From a virus, in IMG/VR virus record IMGVR_UViG_3300028197_001738, positions 1-64,000 of that record: a stretch of DNA of 64,000 nt; one strand, 5' to 3'. The translations under genes and the position numbers were made by a program. Below the pieces are notes generated by a model that did no database searches, was not told the origin of the DNA, and saw nothing but the letters and a program-made list of their open reading frames with translations. Below are positions 25,640 to 34,190 of the stretch, piece by piece. Position 1 is the first letter of the stretch. Every line of letters starts with the position of its first letter.

Positions 25640-26676
25640 TTACATATTTTAGAAGCTCCTCTTACAACACCCACTCTATGTGCGAACAGCAGTACTTTAT
25701 AGAGTACGTCCTTGGATGGAGAGGCCCTTCGGGACAAAAGGCTGATAAGGGTACTATTGTACATAAAATTTTAGAAATATTGGCTGTAATCAAACAAGCT
25801 CAACAAAATAATCAAGAAGAAATAAATGATGATCTTTTGGGCCCGATAAGTACCGATAGCTATAATCTCAATACAATTATACATGACGTATATGAATATT
25901 ATACTACCAGAACACCTCATCATAAGTGGACCGCTAAAGATTATAAAGATTGCCATGCTTGGACCTACAAGGCAATAGATTTTAATGACGGAATGTTTGA
26001 TCCAAGAAATAGAAATATATTGTGCCCAGAACAACATTTCGATTTTGAAATTAAAAAACCATGGTCTAAATATAGTTATAAATTGCCAGATGGTAAAAAC
26101 TTAGAAGGTAATTTAGCTATGAAAGGAACCATAGATTTAATTACGCTGGTAAATGAAGATACTATTGAAATTATAGATTGGAAAACAGGAAGAAGGTTAG
26201 ATTGGGCTACCGGTAAAGAAAAAACACAAGAAAAACTTGAGACAGATCCTCAATTAAGAATATATCATTATGCCATTAAACATTTGTATCCCCATATAAA
26301 ACATATCATATTTTCAATTTATTATATCAATGATGGGGGTCCTTTTACTGTTTGTTTCGATGACAAAGATTTGATTTCTACAGAAGATATGTTGCGAGCT
26401 AAATTCAACACTATCAAAGCTGTTAAGCGTCCTAAATTAAAGAAAAGTTGGATGTGTACAAAGTTATGCCATTTTGGTAAAACAACTTTTGAAAATTCTA
26501 TACTTGACCCGACGGTTGAATATAGAGATAATCAAGTATGTAGTAAAGGTTCGTACATGACAAAGTGCGAACAAATTAAACACGATATAGAACTATACGG
26601 TATAGACACTTCTATGGCTCTATATAAACATCCTAATCACTCATTTGGTTCATATCAAGCCCCAGGTTCTGCATGA
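25633..26676 (+). CDS. RecB/Cas4-like PD-(D/E)XK exonuclease, probable non-AUG start
   Basis: The first ATG in this frame is at 25678, but the conserved entry motif of RecB-like nucleases is encoded upstream of it: S-S-S-Y-N-T-H-S-M-C-E-Q-Q-Y. The frame is open from 25621 and contains no ATG, GTG or TTG before 25678. AAAGGA at 25619-25624 is well placed for an ATC at 25630 or ATT at 25633, whereas 25678 has no ribosome binding site. I therefore place the start at 25633, giving 347 residues. The nuclease core follows: H in G-T-I-V-H-K-I-L, then GTIDLI (D) and IEIIDWKTGR (D-W-K), and a late cysteine pair. It would process DNA ends for recombination. Choosing ATG at 25678 would cost 15 residues. 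Confidence 0.75.
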   Translation: MIITYFRSSSYNTHSMCEQQYFIEYVLGWRGPSGQKADKGTIVHKILEILAVIKQAQQNNQEEINDDLLGPISTDSYNLNTIIHDVYEYYTTRTPHHKWTAKDYKDCHAWTYKAIDFNDGMFDPRNRNILCPEQHFDFEIKKPWSKYSYKLPDGKNLEGNLAMKGTIDLITLVNEDTIEIIDWKTGRRLDWATGKEKTQEKLETDPQLRIYHYAIKHLYPHIKHIIFSIYYINDGGPFTVCFDDKDLISTEDMLRAKFNTIKAVKRPKLKKSWMCTKLCHFGKTTFENSILDPTVEYRDNQVCSKGSYMTKCEQIKHDIELYGIDTSMALYKHPNHSFGSYQAPGSA

Positions 26677-28541
26677 AAAACTATAGCGCATTACATGTCC
26701 ATTCCCATTACAGTTTGATGGATGGTCTTTCTAAACCTTTGCAGATAGCTGACAGATGTAAAGAAGTAGGTATTACAAGCTGTGCCATTACTGATCACGG
26801 CTCCATATCTGGTGCTGTTCAATTCTTTTCGGCTATGAAAAACCAAGGAATTAAACCGATACTGGGATGTGAAATATATGTTTGTAAGGAAAGTCCTGAA
26901 ATAAAAAACAAAACCAATAGTAAACTAAGTCATTTTTTATTATTATCAAAAAATTATGAAGGTTGGAGATCTTTAATTAATATTATTTCAGAATCAAATT
27001 TAGAATGTAATTTTTATCGAAAGCCAAGGCTAGATTTTAACACTCTGGCAAATCTATTAGATGGTAATATTATCGGATATTGTGGACACATGGGGTCCGT
27101 GTTGGCAAACGATCTGATGTCTTCTTCTGAAAATGACATAGGTAAGATAGGCTCAGAATTTGTTGCACATATGAAAGACATTTTTGGTTCTGATAACTTT
27201 TTTCTAGAATCACAGTTAATGGATAAAGAAAATACACCAGAACAAATAGAGATTACAGAACACATACGTAGAATTGCAGAAAACACAAACACTAAAGTAA
27301 TATGTACTCCTGATGCTCATTATTGTAGAAAAGAAGATGCGGTAGATCAGCGCATACTGTTGTGCAATAATCTAAAAACAACATTAGTGGAGATCAACAG
27401 AAAACTACTAAACGACGAAGAAGTTCCTATGTCTTGTTTTTTTAAATCAGATAATTTTCATATATTGTCTCCAGAAGAAATGCAAGAATTACATACAGAA
27501 GAAGAAATCGAAAACACTTTATACGTAGATAGCTTATGTGAAGACTATACCATATTAGATAAACCTATCTTACCCGATTTTAAATGTCCTAAAGGTATGG
27601 ATTCAGCTGAATACTTAAGACATTTGTGTAGACAGGGCTGGAAAAATAAAATTGAACACGATGTAGATAAAAATATGCATGCAAAATATGTTGATAGAAT
27701 TAAATATGAATTAGATGTTTTGCAAGGTGCGGATTTATCCAGCTATTTTTTAATTGTTCAAGATATAGTTCAATATGTTAAAGACAGTTCTTGGCTACCC
27801 GGCCCAGGCAGAGGGTCTGCTGCAGGATGTTTGGTATCTTATCTAATAGGAATAACTTCTATTGATCCAATTAAATATGATCTTATTTTCGAAAGATTTT
27901 ATAATGCAGGTAGAAATACCGGCGGGCATATTTCTATGCCTGATATTGATATAGACGTTCCAATTAACAAGAGAGAAGAGATAATCTCATATATTAAAAA
28001 GCAATATGGTGAAGATAAAGTTTCTCAAATGATAACTTTTAATACCATGAAAGGTAGAGGAGCTTTAAAAGAGGTTCTTAGAGTTTATGGAAATATAACC
28101 TTTGATGAAATGAATAAGATTACTAAATTTATACCAGACGAAGCAAAAATAGCAGATGAGTTGCAAGAAATGAGAGAAGACACAGGAGAGGCTTCTATTA
28201 TAAGATGGGCATTAGAAAATAATGTTGACAAACTAAAGGAATGGTGCTATATTAATGATGAGGGGCAGCTATCAGGGCCTCTAGCTAAAAGATTTGAACA
28301 GGCTATAAGGTTAGAAGGAACTAAATCAAATCAATCAAAACATGCTGCTGGTATCGTAATAAGTAAAGATCCTTTAAGAAGTGTTTGTCCAATGGTATAC
28401 GATTCTAAAAATAAACAATCAATTGCCGGAATGGAAATGCAAGACCTTGAGAGTTTAGGTGTAATTAAATTTGACGTCCTTGGCATAGCCATGTTAGACA
28501 AAATTATGACTATATCTAATATACTAAAAACTGGAGAATAA
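26673..28541 (+). CDS. dnaE: DNA polymerase III alpha subunit, N-terminal half (PHP and palm)
   Basis: This 622-residue protein begins with a PHP domain (H8-V-H10-S-H12, then A-I-T-D-H-G-S). It continues through the C-family polymerase core with GPGRGSAAGCLVSYLIG and the catalytic P-D424-I-D426-I-D motif. It ends just after V-I-K-F-D601-V-L-G, which corresponds to the third catalytic aspartate. All three metal-binding aspartates are thus in this half. The fingers, beta-binding and OB regions are in a separate gene at 29410-31041. The sequence stops right after the palm with no intein-like cysteine end. It overlaps the nuclease upstream by 4 bases. Confidence 0.9.
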   Translation: MKNYSALHVHSHYSLMDGLSKPLQIADRCKEVGITSCAITDHGSISGAVQFFSAMKNQGIKPILGCEIYVCKESPEIKNKTNSKLSHFLLLSKNYEGWRSLINIISESNLECNFYRKPRLDFNTLANLLDGNIIGYCGHMGSVLANDLMSSSENDIGKIGSEFVAHMKDIFGSDNFFLESQLMDKENTPEQIEITEHIRRIAENTNTKVICTPDAHYCRKEDAVDQRILLCNNLKTTLVEINRKLLNDEEVPMSCFFKSDNFHILSPEEMQELHTEEEIENTLYVDSLCEDYTILDKPILPDFKCPKGMDSAEYLRHLCRQGWKNKIEHDVDKNMHAKYVDRIKYELDVLQGADLSSYFLIVQDIVQYVKDSSWLPGPGRGSAAGCLVSYLIGITSIDPIKYDLIFERFYNAGRNTGGHISMPDIDIDVPINKREEIISYIKKQYGEDKVSQMITFNTMKGRGALKEVLRVYGNITFDEMNKITKFIPDEAKIADELQEMREDTGEASIIRWALENNVDKLKEWCYINDEGQLSGPLAKRFEQAIRLEGTKSNQSKHAAGIVISKDPLRSVCPMVYDSKNKQSIAGMEMQDLESLGVIKFDVLGIAMLDKIMTISNILKTGE

Positions 28542-28542
28542 A

Positions 28543-28722
28543 ATGGTTAAAAAATTTAGAGAATTAAATGTCGGAGATCAGTTTACTTATGCTGGTACTC
28601 AGTATATAAAAATGAATCCTGTAAAAGTAAGCTGTTGTAGATCAGTTAATATGCATGTTGTGGGAAACACATCACAAAGAACTTTTTTAAACCCAGATGT
28701 AGAGGTTACAGTTAATGCCTAA
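28543..28722 (+). CDS. small protein between the polymerase halves
   Basis: This 59-residue protein follows the polymerase N-half by one base and overlaps the exonuclease start by 8 bases. It begins M-V-K-K-F-R-E-L-N-V-G-D-Q-F and has Y-I-K-M and V-K-V-S-C-C-R-S-V-N-M, then F-L-N-P-D-V-E-V at the end. This looks like a small beta-barrel phage protein family of unknown role. I see no catalytic residues. Its position suggests it travels with the replicase genes. Confidence 0.6.
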   Translation: MVKKFRELNVGDQFTYAGTQYIKMNPVKVSCCRSVNMHVVGNTSQRTFLNPDVEVTVNA

Positions 28723-29407
28723 TTTTCAGAAGATATGCGTTTTTGACATGGAAACGGACGGGGCTAAACCTGATAAGTGCAGCCCCGTTCAAATCGCAGC
28801 CATTATGATTGATCCTAATAGGCTGGAAATTATTAAGGATTCGGAATTCAATATTACATTAAAGCCATTGGCTTTAGAAGATGATAAGGACTATGACTAT
28901 AGTGATTCCGATGTGTTAGACTTTCATGCTAAAGTCCAAGGATGTTCAAAAGAAAATATTTTGGATAAGTGGAAGGACTATCCTAAGCAAGAACTGGGTT
29001 GGAAAAATTTTGTTTCTTATCTAGATATGTATCATACTAGGTCTGAAAGAAAATCATGTTTCACAGCACCAATTGCTGCAGGTTATAATATTAATGGTTT
29101 TGATTTAAAAATAGTTGAGAGACTAAGTTCTAAATACAAAAATGTTAATAAAGAGGGAAGATCAAATTTATTTTTCCCTAGAGACGTTATAGATGTAATG
29201 AATTTAATTTTTTATTGGTTTGAAGGAAATAATGAACTAAAGAACTATAAAATGGATAATCTTAGAGAATATTTCGGTATGGATAAAGATGGAGCACATG
29301 ATGCCCTCAAGGATGTACAAGATACAGCAGGGTTACTTATTCGTTTTTTGAAATTGCATAGAAATGTTGCTCAAAAAGTCAGTTTTAGAGATTCTTTTGT
29401 TCAGTAA
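28715..29407 (+). CDS. dnaQ: DnaQ-like 3'-5' proofreading exonuclease
   Basis: This 230-residue DEDD-family exonuclease shows motif I F-D11-M-E13-T-D-G, motif II G-Y-N-I-N-G-F-D near 122-129, and motif III H-D-A-L-K-D-V-Q-D-T near 195-204. The last has the H...D spacing of DEDDh enzymes. It would proofread for the split DnaE polymerase. It lies between the two polymerase genes, 2 bases before the second half. The extra loop between motif I and motif II makes it a little larger than a minimal epsilon domain. Confidence 0.85.
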   Translation: MPNFQKICVFDMETDGAKPDKCSPVQIAAIMIDPNRLEIIKDSEFNITLKPLALEDDKDYDYSDSDVLDFHAKVQGCSKENILDKWKDYPKQELGWKNFVSYLDMYHTRSERKSCFTAPIAAGYNINGFDLKIVERLSSKYKNVNKEGRSNLFFPRDVIDVMNLIFYWFEGNNELKNYKMDNLREYFGMDKDGAHDALKDVQDTAGLLIRFLKLHRNVAQKVSFRDSFVQ

Positions 29408-29409
29408 TT

Positions 29410-31041
29410 ATGTCAGAATATTTTGCTTTTTCTTGTGGCTGTAAGTTCAAAGTCTTAAATAAAGATTGCGATCCTCCACTTATTGATTTTAATCCTGAAT
29501 TAGAGTCTATAAATCTTAATTGTGAAAAAACTTGGGATCTGATATCTTCTGGTAATACCAAAGGGTGTTTCCAGTTAGAATCTCGCTTAGGCCAGACAAT
29601 GGCCAAGAAGCTAAAACCCTCAAATATTAATGAGCTTTCTGGATTGATAAGTATTCTTAGGCCGGGATGCCTAGAAGCTTATCGTGATGGAAAAAGTGTT
29701 TCCAGTCATTATATAGACAAAAAGAATGGTTTGGAATCAATTGATTATTTTCATCCCGCTTTGGAGCCTATTTTAAAACATACATATTCTGAAATGATTT
29801 ATCAAGAACAAGCTATGTCTATATCTAAAGAATTGGCTGGTTTTGATCTACAACAAGCTGATGAATTAAGAAAAGCTATTGGTAAGAAACAAGCAGATAA
29901 AATGGCAAAGCTTAAAAAGAGCTTTATCAAAGGTTGTGCAAAAAGAAAGTCTGTGTCTAAAGATGAGTCAGAACAGATATTTGGATGGATTGAAAAATCC
30001 CAGAGGTATTTATTTAATGCCAGTCATTCTATTAGTTATGCCATGAATGCCTATCTGTCTGCTTATGCTAAAGCGCATTTCCCTAAAATATTCTTTGCTT
30101 CATATTTACGTTTTGCCAAAGACAAAATGGATTCTCAACAAGAGATTAAAGAGTTGGTAAGAAATGCTAATGAAATGGATATTAAAATTAGCATACCTGA
30201 TTTAAGAAATCTCAATGAATTTTTTATCCTAAAAAACAAAATCATATACTTCGGCCTAACAGACATAAAAGGCGTCGGTCAGTCCGTATATAAAAAAATA
30301 ATAAAGATGGCAGAAGAAAAAGATATTATTGAGTATAGTTGGCTGGAAACTTTATTTGAAGTACTATTAAATATTAATTCAACTGCCAGTAAAGCACTAA
30401 TTTCTTGTGGTGCTCTGGATTATTATAAAAAAAATAGAACAGATATGTTATTCAATTATGATCTTATTTCTGAATTAACAAAAAAAGAATCAGACATATG
30501 CAGAAACATTATATCTGAGTCTAAAAATAAAGATATCAAAATAATAAAAGTGCTAGAGCAACTACTAGAAGCCCCTAGAATACAGAAAAATAGAAAAAAA
30601 ATAATAAATAATATAATTAGCAGTATCAAGAAACCTCCTTACTCCCTGATAGATAAGATAGAGTGGCTGTCCGACTCCGAAAACAATATGCTCGGTGCAT
30701 CAATTACGTGTTTTAAAATTGATACATATGATACTGCTATGGCTAACTGTAATTGTAAAAGCTTTAAAACTTCAGTTGTAAGTAGTAATATTGTCATTGC
30801 TGGAGAAATTAATAATATAAATATTATTAAAACCAAAAAAGGTAAAAATCCTGGACAAGAAATGGCTTTTGTTAGTATTGAAGATCAGTACGGAATACTA
30901 GACTCTGTAATATTTTTCCCTGAACAACTGTCTAAATATAGAACACATCTTTTCAATGGCAATATCTTAATATTCAGCGGTAACAAAAGCAAAGATAAGG
31001 ACGGATTGATAGTAGAAAAATGTTTTATGCCAGCGACTTGA
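29410..31041 (+). CDS. dnaE: DNA polymerase III alpha subunit, C-terminal half (fingers, helix-hairpin-helix, OB-fold)
   Basis: This is a 543-residue protein. After about 45 lead residues with C-G-C and D-C-D, it picks up where the N-half stops: T-K-G-C-F-Q-L-E-S-R, then L-R-P-G-C-L and Y-Q-E-Q-A-M, then GFDLQQADELRKAIGKK, then FNASHSISYAMNAY. A helix-hairpin-helix-like L-T-D-I-K-G-V-G near 291 and an OB-fold segment near 450-540 complete it. The two genes together give about 1165 residues, close to full-length DnaE. The lead region may be the docking surface for the N-half. No intein signature is seen. The gene ends in the -35 box of the SSB promoter. Confidence 0.9.
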   Translation: MSEYFAFSCGCKFKVLNKDCDPPLIDFNPELESINLNCEKTWDLISSGNTKGCFQLESRLGQTMAKKLKPSNINELSGLISILRPGCLEAYRDGKSVSSHYIDKKNGLESIDYFHPALEPILKHTYSEMIYQEQAMSISKELAGFDLQQADELRKAIGKKQADKMAKLKKSFIKGCAKRKSVSKDESEQIFGWIEKSQRYLFNASHSISYAMNAYLSAYAKAHFPKIFFASYLRFAKDKMDSQQEIKELVRNANEMDIKISIPDLRNLNEFFILKNKIIYFGLTDIKGVGQSVYKKIIKMAEEKDIIEYSWLETLFEVLLNINSTASKALISCGALDYYKKNRTDMLFNYDLISELTKKESDICRNIISESKNKDIKIIKVLEQLLEAPRIQKNRKKIINNIISSIKKPPYSLIDKIEWLSDSENNMLGASITCFKIDTYDTAMANCNCKSFKTSVVSSNIVIAGEINNINIIKTKKGKNPGQEMAFVSIEDQYGILDSVIFFPEQLSKYRTHLFNGNILIFSGNKSKDKDGLIVEKCFMPAT

Positions 31042-31068
31042 CACCATAAAACCAGCATGTATTATAAT
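31038..31068 (+). promoter_or_regulatory. sigma70-like promoter of SSB
   Basis: A perfect TTGACA at 31038-31043 and a perfect TATAAT at 31063-31068 are separated by 19 bases, slightly longer than the optimum. The -35 box overlaps the stop of the upstream polymerase gene. The TGTATTATAAT sequence recalls the GGTGTAT-ATT motif of other gaps. Confidence 0.7.
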
Positions 31069-31108
31069 GTATTGAACGATAACTAATTACTTTCTCGGAG
31101 ATTAATTT

Positions 31109-31504
31109 ATGAATATTACATTGTTGAGAGGCAACCTAGCCCGTGACCCTGACTTAAGAGTTGTTAATACTGGAGGCAAACAAACTTCTGTAGTGAATTT
31201 TACAGTAGCTGTATCCAGAGAGTACACTAAGTCTGACGGGACAAAAGATAAGGTTACCTCTTTTATTAATTGCGAAGCTTGGGATACCGGAGCTGAAGTT
31301 ATCAATGAATCCTTTAATAAAGGGGACTTGGTTATGATTGAAGGATCTTTAAGGAATGATTCTTGGGAAAAGGATGGTGTTAAACACAGCACTCTAAAGA
31401 TTAGGGTTAATAATTTCTCAAAAATCACTAAGTTGTCTAGATATAAGCAGCAGCAACCTGCCAGCACAGAAGACTCTAGTAAAGAAGAAACTGTCGCCTT
31501 TTAA
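31109..31504 (+). CDS. ssb: single-stranded DNA-binding protein
   Basis: This is a 131-residue protein. A typical OB-fold SSB begins M-N-I-T-L-L-R-G-N-L-A-R-D-P-D-L-R, with F-T-V-A-V-S-R-E-Y and I-N-C-E-A-W-D, then GDLVMIEGSLRNDSW and L-K-I-R-V-N-N-F. It ends in a short disordered tail with E-E-T-V-A-F, whose acidic-hydrophobic tip resembles the protein-interaction tip of bacterial SSBs. It has its own TTGACA/TATAAT promoter and a strong terminator right after it, indicating high independent expression. A CGGAG ribosome binding site precedes the ATG. Confidence 0.95.
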   Translation: MNITLLRGNLARDPDLRVVNTGGKQTSVVNFTVAVSREYTKSDGTKDKVTSFINCEAWDTGAEVINESFNKGDLVMIEGSLRNDSWEKDGVKHSTLKIRVNNFSKITKLSRYKQQQPASTEDSSKEETVAF

Positions 31505-31527
31505 CTAGTAATCATAGGATCTTAGAT

Positions 31528-31558
31528 AATAGGGGGGAGTTAATCCCCCCTATTTTAT
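31528..31558 (+). terminator. rho-independent terminator of SSB
   Basis: There is a perfect 10-bp stem (AATAGGGGGG / CCCCCCTATT) with a 7-base loop AGTTAAT, followed by TTATAT. It lies 23 bases after the SSB stop. The stem is almost symmetric, so it would also stop transcription from the right, although no gene lies on the minus strand here. Confidence 0.9.
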
Positions 31559-31562
31559 ATAT

Positions 31563-33221
31563 ATGAAACCAAAACTTAAAATTTTAATGTGCTCTGAAGC
31601 AAGCTTTCTTAGTTCCGGATTTGGAACATATACAAAAGAGCTTTTGACTAGATTACACAACACAGAAAAGTATAACATAGCAGAATTTGCTTCTTACGGC
31701 TATGTCAATGATCATAGGGATAAAGACATCCCTTGGAAATATTATGCTAATGCAGTAAGAGAGAATGACAGCAGGCATAGAGAATATTCCTCTCGGCAGG
31801 ACAACCAATTTGGAAGATGGAGATTTGAAAAAGTATTGCTGGATTTTAAGCCAGATGTTGTAGTTGATATAAGGGATTACTGGATGAGTGCTTATCAAGG
31901 TATTTCTCCTTTAAGAAAATATTTTCACTGGATTCTAATGCCCACAGTCGACTCTGCTCCACAGCAAGAAGATTGGATTGATACTTATCTTTCTGCCGAT
32001 GCCATATTTAGCTATTCTGACTGGGGAGGACAAGTTATTCAGCAGCAAAGCAGTGGTGCTGTAAACTATATAGATACTGCATCTCCCGGAGTGGATTTAA
32101 ATATCTTTAAACCACAAAACAAAGCCGCTTGCAAAGCATATCTGGGTATTCCAGAAGATTCCATAATTATAGGATCTGTGATGAGAAATCAAAAACGAAA
32201 ACTTATTCCAGAATTACTCCACGCTTTCAGATCGGTATTAGACAACTTAAAAGAAAACAAAGAAGATGAAAAGGCTAAAAAACTATTTCTTTATCTTCAT
32301 ACTAGCTATCCCGATATGGGTTGGGACATCCCCGAACTATTGAAAGATTTAAGATTATGTAATAAGGTGTTTTTTACATATAGCTGTAGAGGATGTAAAA
32401 ATATTAAATCGACTACATTTTCAGGCCCACAAAAAACTTGCAGTAAATGCATGAACAATGCTTGCTTCTTACCCTCTGTCACAGACGGTATCGAACAAGA
32501 AGATTTAAGCAAAATATATAATACTTTTGATATGTATGTTCAGTATTCCATATGCGAAGGTTTTGGTATGCCTCAAGTGGAGGCCGGAGCCTGTGGAGTA
32601 CCCATTGCCACCGTAGACTACAGCGCTATGTGTGACATTGTTAAAAAGTTAAATGCTTTTGCTGTGCCTCCTAAAACTATTTTTAAAGAAATGGAAACTA
32701 AAGCATATCGTGTCTATCCAGATAACGACATCCTAGAACAGCATATACTAAATTTTATAGACAAGCCATCTCCGATACGAAGTCGAATGGGTTCTGAGGT
32801 AAGATCCTTAACAGAACAAAACTACTGCTGGAATAGAATAGCCAAGGTGTGGGAAAAATATTTAGACGAACTCGACGATAGAGGATACAGGTCAGACTGG
32901 AACGCAGAAGCTACTTATATACAAGAGCATGAAATGAATAAAGATGTGTCTAGCGTTCAAAATTTATTTAAATATTGTGCTACGTATGTTTCTGATTTAT
33001 CTAAAATTGGTAGCTATAAATTTTTAAATATACTTAAAGACTCAGACTATGGTTTTACCGTTAAAGGCCCTACTTCCATAGTCCCTGCTGGTAAACAGGA
33101 TATGGAGAATTTCTTTCAAATGTATGCCAAAGCCCATAACACTGCTGAAAAAGCCAGAGTGTCAGGAGCAACATCTCAAGAAGACTTTATAGTATATGCC
33201 AAAATGAAAGCATCTTCATAA
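31563..33221 (+). CDS. GT4-family glycosyltransferase with zinc-ribbon-like insert
   Basis: This 552-residue protein has the GT-B entry S-S-G-F-G-T-Y-T-K-E-L-L and the C-terminal donor-binding motif C-E-G-F-G-M-P-Q-V-E-A-G-A-C-G-V-P-I, an E-x7-E type signature of GT4 retaining enzymes. A cysteine cluster at about 278-300 (C-R-G-C-K, then C-S-K-C) looks like a zinc ribbon inserted in the C-terminal domain. A C-terminal extension of about 100 residues has no match I can name. It starts a roughly 6.5-kb cassette immediately after the SSB terminator. The substrate is unknown. Confidence 0.8.
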   Translation: MKPKLKILMCSEASFLSSGFGTYTKELLTRLHNTEKYNIAEFASYGYVNDHRDKDIPWKYYANAVRENDSRHREYSSRQDNQFGRWRFEKVLLDFKPDVVVDIRDYWMSAYQGISPLRKYFHWILMPTVDSAPQQEDWIDTYLSADAIFSYSDWGGQVIQQQSSGAVNYIDTASPGVDLNIFKPQNKAACKAYLGIPEDSIIIGSVMRNQKRKLIPELLHAFRSVLDNLKENKEDEKAKKLFLYLHTSYPDMGWDIPELLKDLRLCNKVFFTYSCRGCKNIKSTTFSGPQKTCSKCMNNACFLPSVTDGIEQEDLSKIYNTFDMYVQYSICEGFGMPQVEAGACGVPIATVDYSAMCDIVKKLNAFAVPPKTIFKEMETKAYRVYPDNDILEQHILNFIDKPSPIRSRMGSEVRSLTEQNYCWNRIAKVWEKYLDELDDRGYRSDWNAEATYIQEHEMNKDVSSVQNLFKYCATYVSDLSKIGSYKFLNILKDSDYGFTVKGPTSIVPAGKQDMENFFQMYAKAHNTAEKARVSGATSQEDFIVYAKMKASS

Positions 33222-34190
33222 ATGAATATTTTATATGTAGGACCATATAGACAAGATAATTTTTATGGCTTGTATTCTCAAGCAGTTATACAAGATTTGG
33301 GATCAAAACATAATTTAAAACTTAGACCTATATTTTATAATAGCTCACAAATTCAACGAGAAACTCTACCTAATATATTCCCACAACTAGAAAATCAAAC
33401 ACTAGAGAGCTATGATTGTCTAATACAGCATGTGGCACTACAAGATATACTATATACTAACGCTTTCAAAAGAAATATAGTAATTCCTATTATAGATCAT
33501 GAATATGATGACGGTCTTATATCTAACAAAGGTGTTGATGAATTTTTCTTAGACTCTGACTGCGAAAACATACCTTTACCAGAACAAAAGGTAAAGAAAT
33601 TTGAATTAAACCTAGACTTTTCAGTTGACAAAAATCAAATTTTTGATATTGGTCCATTAATAGCAACACGCAAGCTGTATTTTGTTGGGGACTATCAAGA
33701 CAATATAGATATTATATTAAGTACTATTAGGTCTTTTGTATATCTCAACAATTTCTTGGATACAGATATCAGCCTAGCTCTGTTTGTTTTTAATATTAGT
33801 GCTCAAGAAATACAACAAATCAAAGAATACATTAAAAAAGTATATGGTGTTTTTGGCTATAAATTCATAGTTGATAAAATTTCTATCACCCCATTATCTA
33901 TGAATATACAAAATATATTATCTGCACATAATTCTGGTAATATTTTCTTAAATTTAAACACACACGCATGTAATGCAATAAATTCTGTGATTGCTACTAG
34001 TCTATCTAAAGAAGTAGTTGATTTTGAATTAAATAATGATATTAGTAATTTATACATCAATGAAAAACCAACTAAACAATGGATAAAAACTTACACGGAT
34101 AAGTCTATAGTCAACAGTATAAAAACCCATTTCACTGCCAAAAATACGAAACAACCAATTAAGCACAAAAAAATAAATAACTTATTATGA
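33222..34190 (+). CDS. divergent glycosyltransferase-like protein
   Basis: This 322-residue protein starts directly at the stop of the upstream gene and overlaps the following start by 4 bases. The N terminus M-N-I-L-Y-V-G-P-Y-R has a GT-B-like first strand and loop, and G-L-Y-S-Q-A-V-I follows. The C-terminal half shows F-L-N-L-N-T-H-A-C-N-A-I-N-S-V, where a GT-B donor-site helix would lie. Standard E-x7-E residues are not evident. It may be an inactive or highly diverged enzyme of the cassette. The role is uncertain. Confidence 0.55.
   Translation: MNILYVGPYRQDNFYGLYSQAVIQDLGSKHNLKLRPIFYNSSQIQRETLPNIFPQLENQTLESYDCLIQHVALQDILYTNAFKRNIVIPIIDHEYDDGLISNKGVDEFFLDSDCENIPLPEQKVKKFELNLDFSVDKNQIFDIGPLIATRKLYFVGDYQDNIDIILSTIRSFVYLNNFLDTDISLALFVFNISAQEIQQIKEYIKKVYGVFGYKFIVDKISITPLSMNIQNILSAHNSGNIFLNLNTHACNAINSVIATSLSKEVVDFELNNDISNLYINEKPTKQWIKTYTDKSIVNSIKTHFTAKNTKQPIKHKKINNLL

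Noticed and set aside
26673-31041. Split intein joining the two DnaE halves
   Set aside because: The N-half ends in K-T-G-E without an intein start cysteine block, and the C-half begins with an ordinary M-S-E-Y without intein end residues. The break is also not at the cyanobacterial split site.
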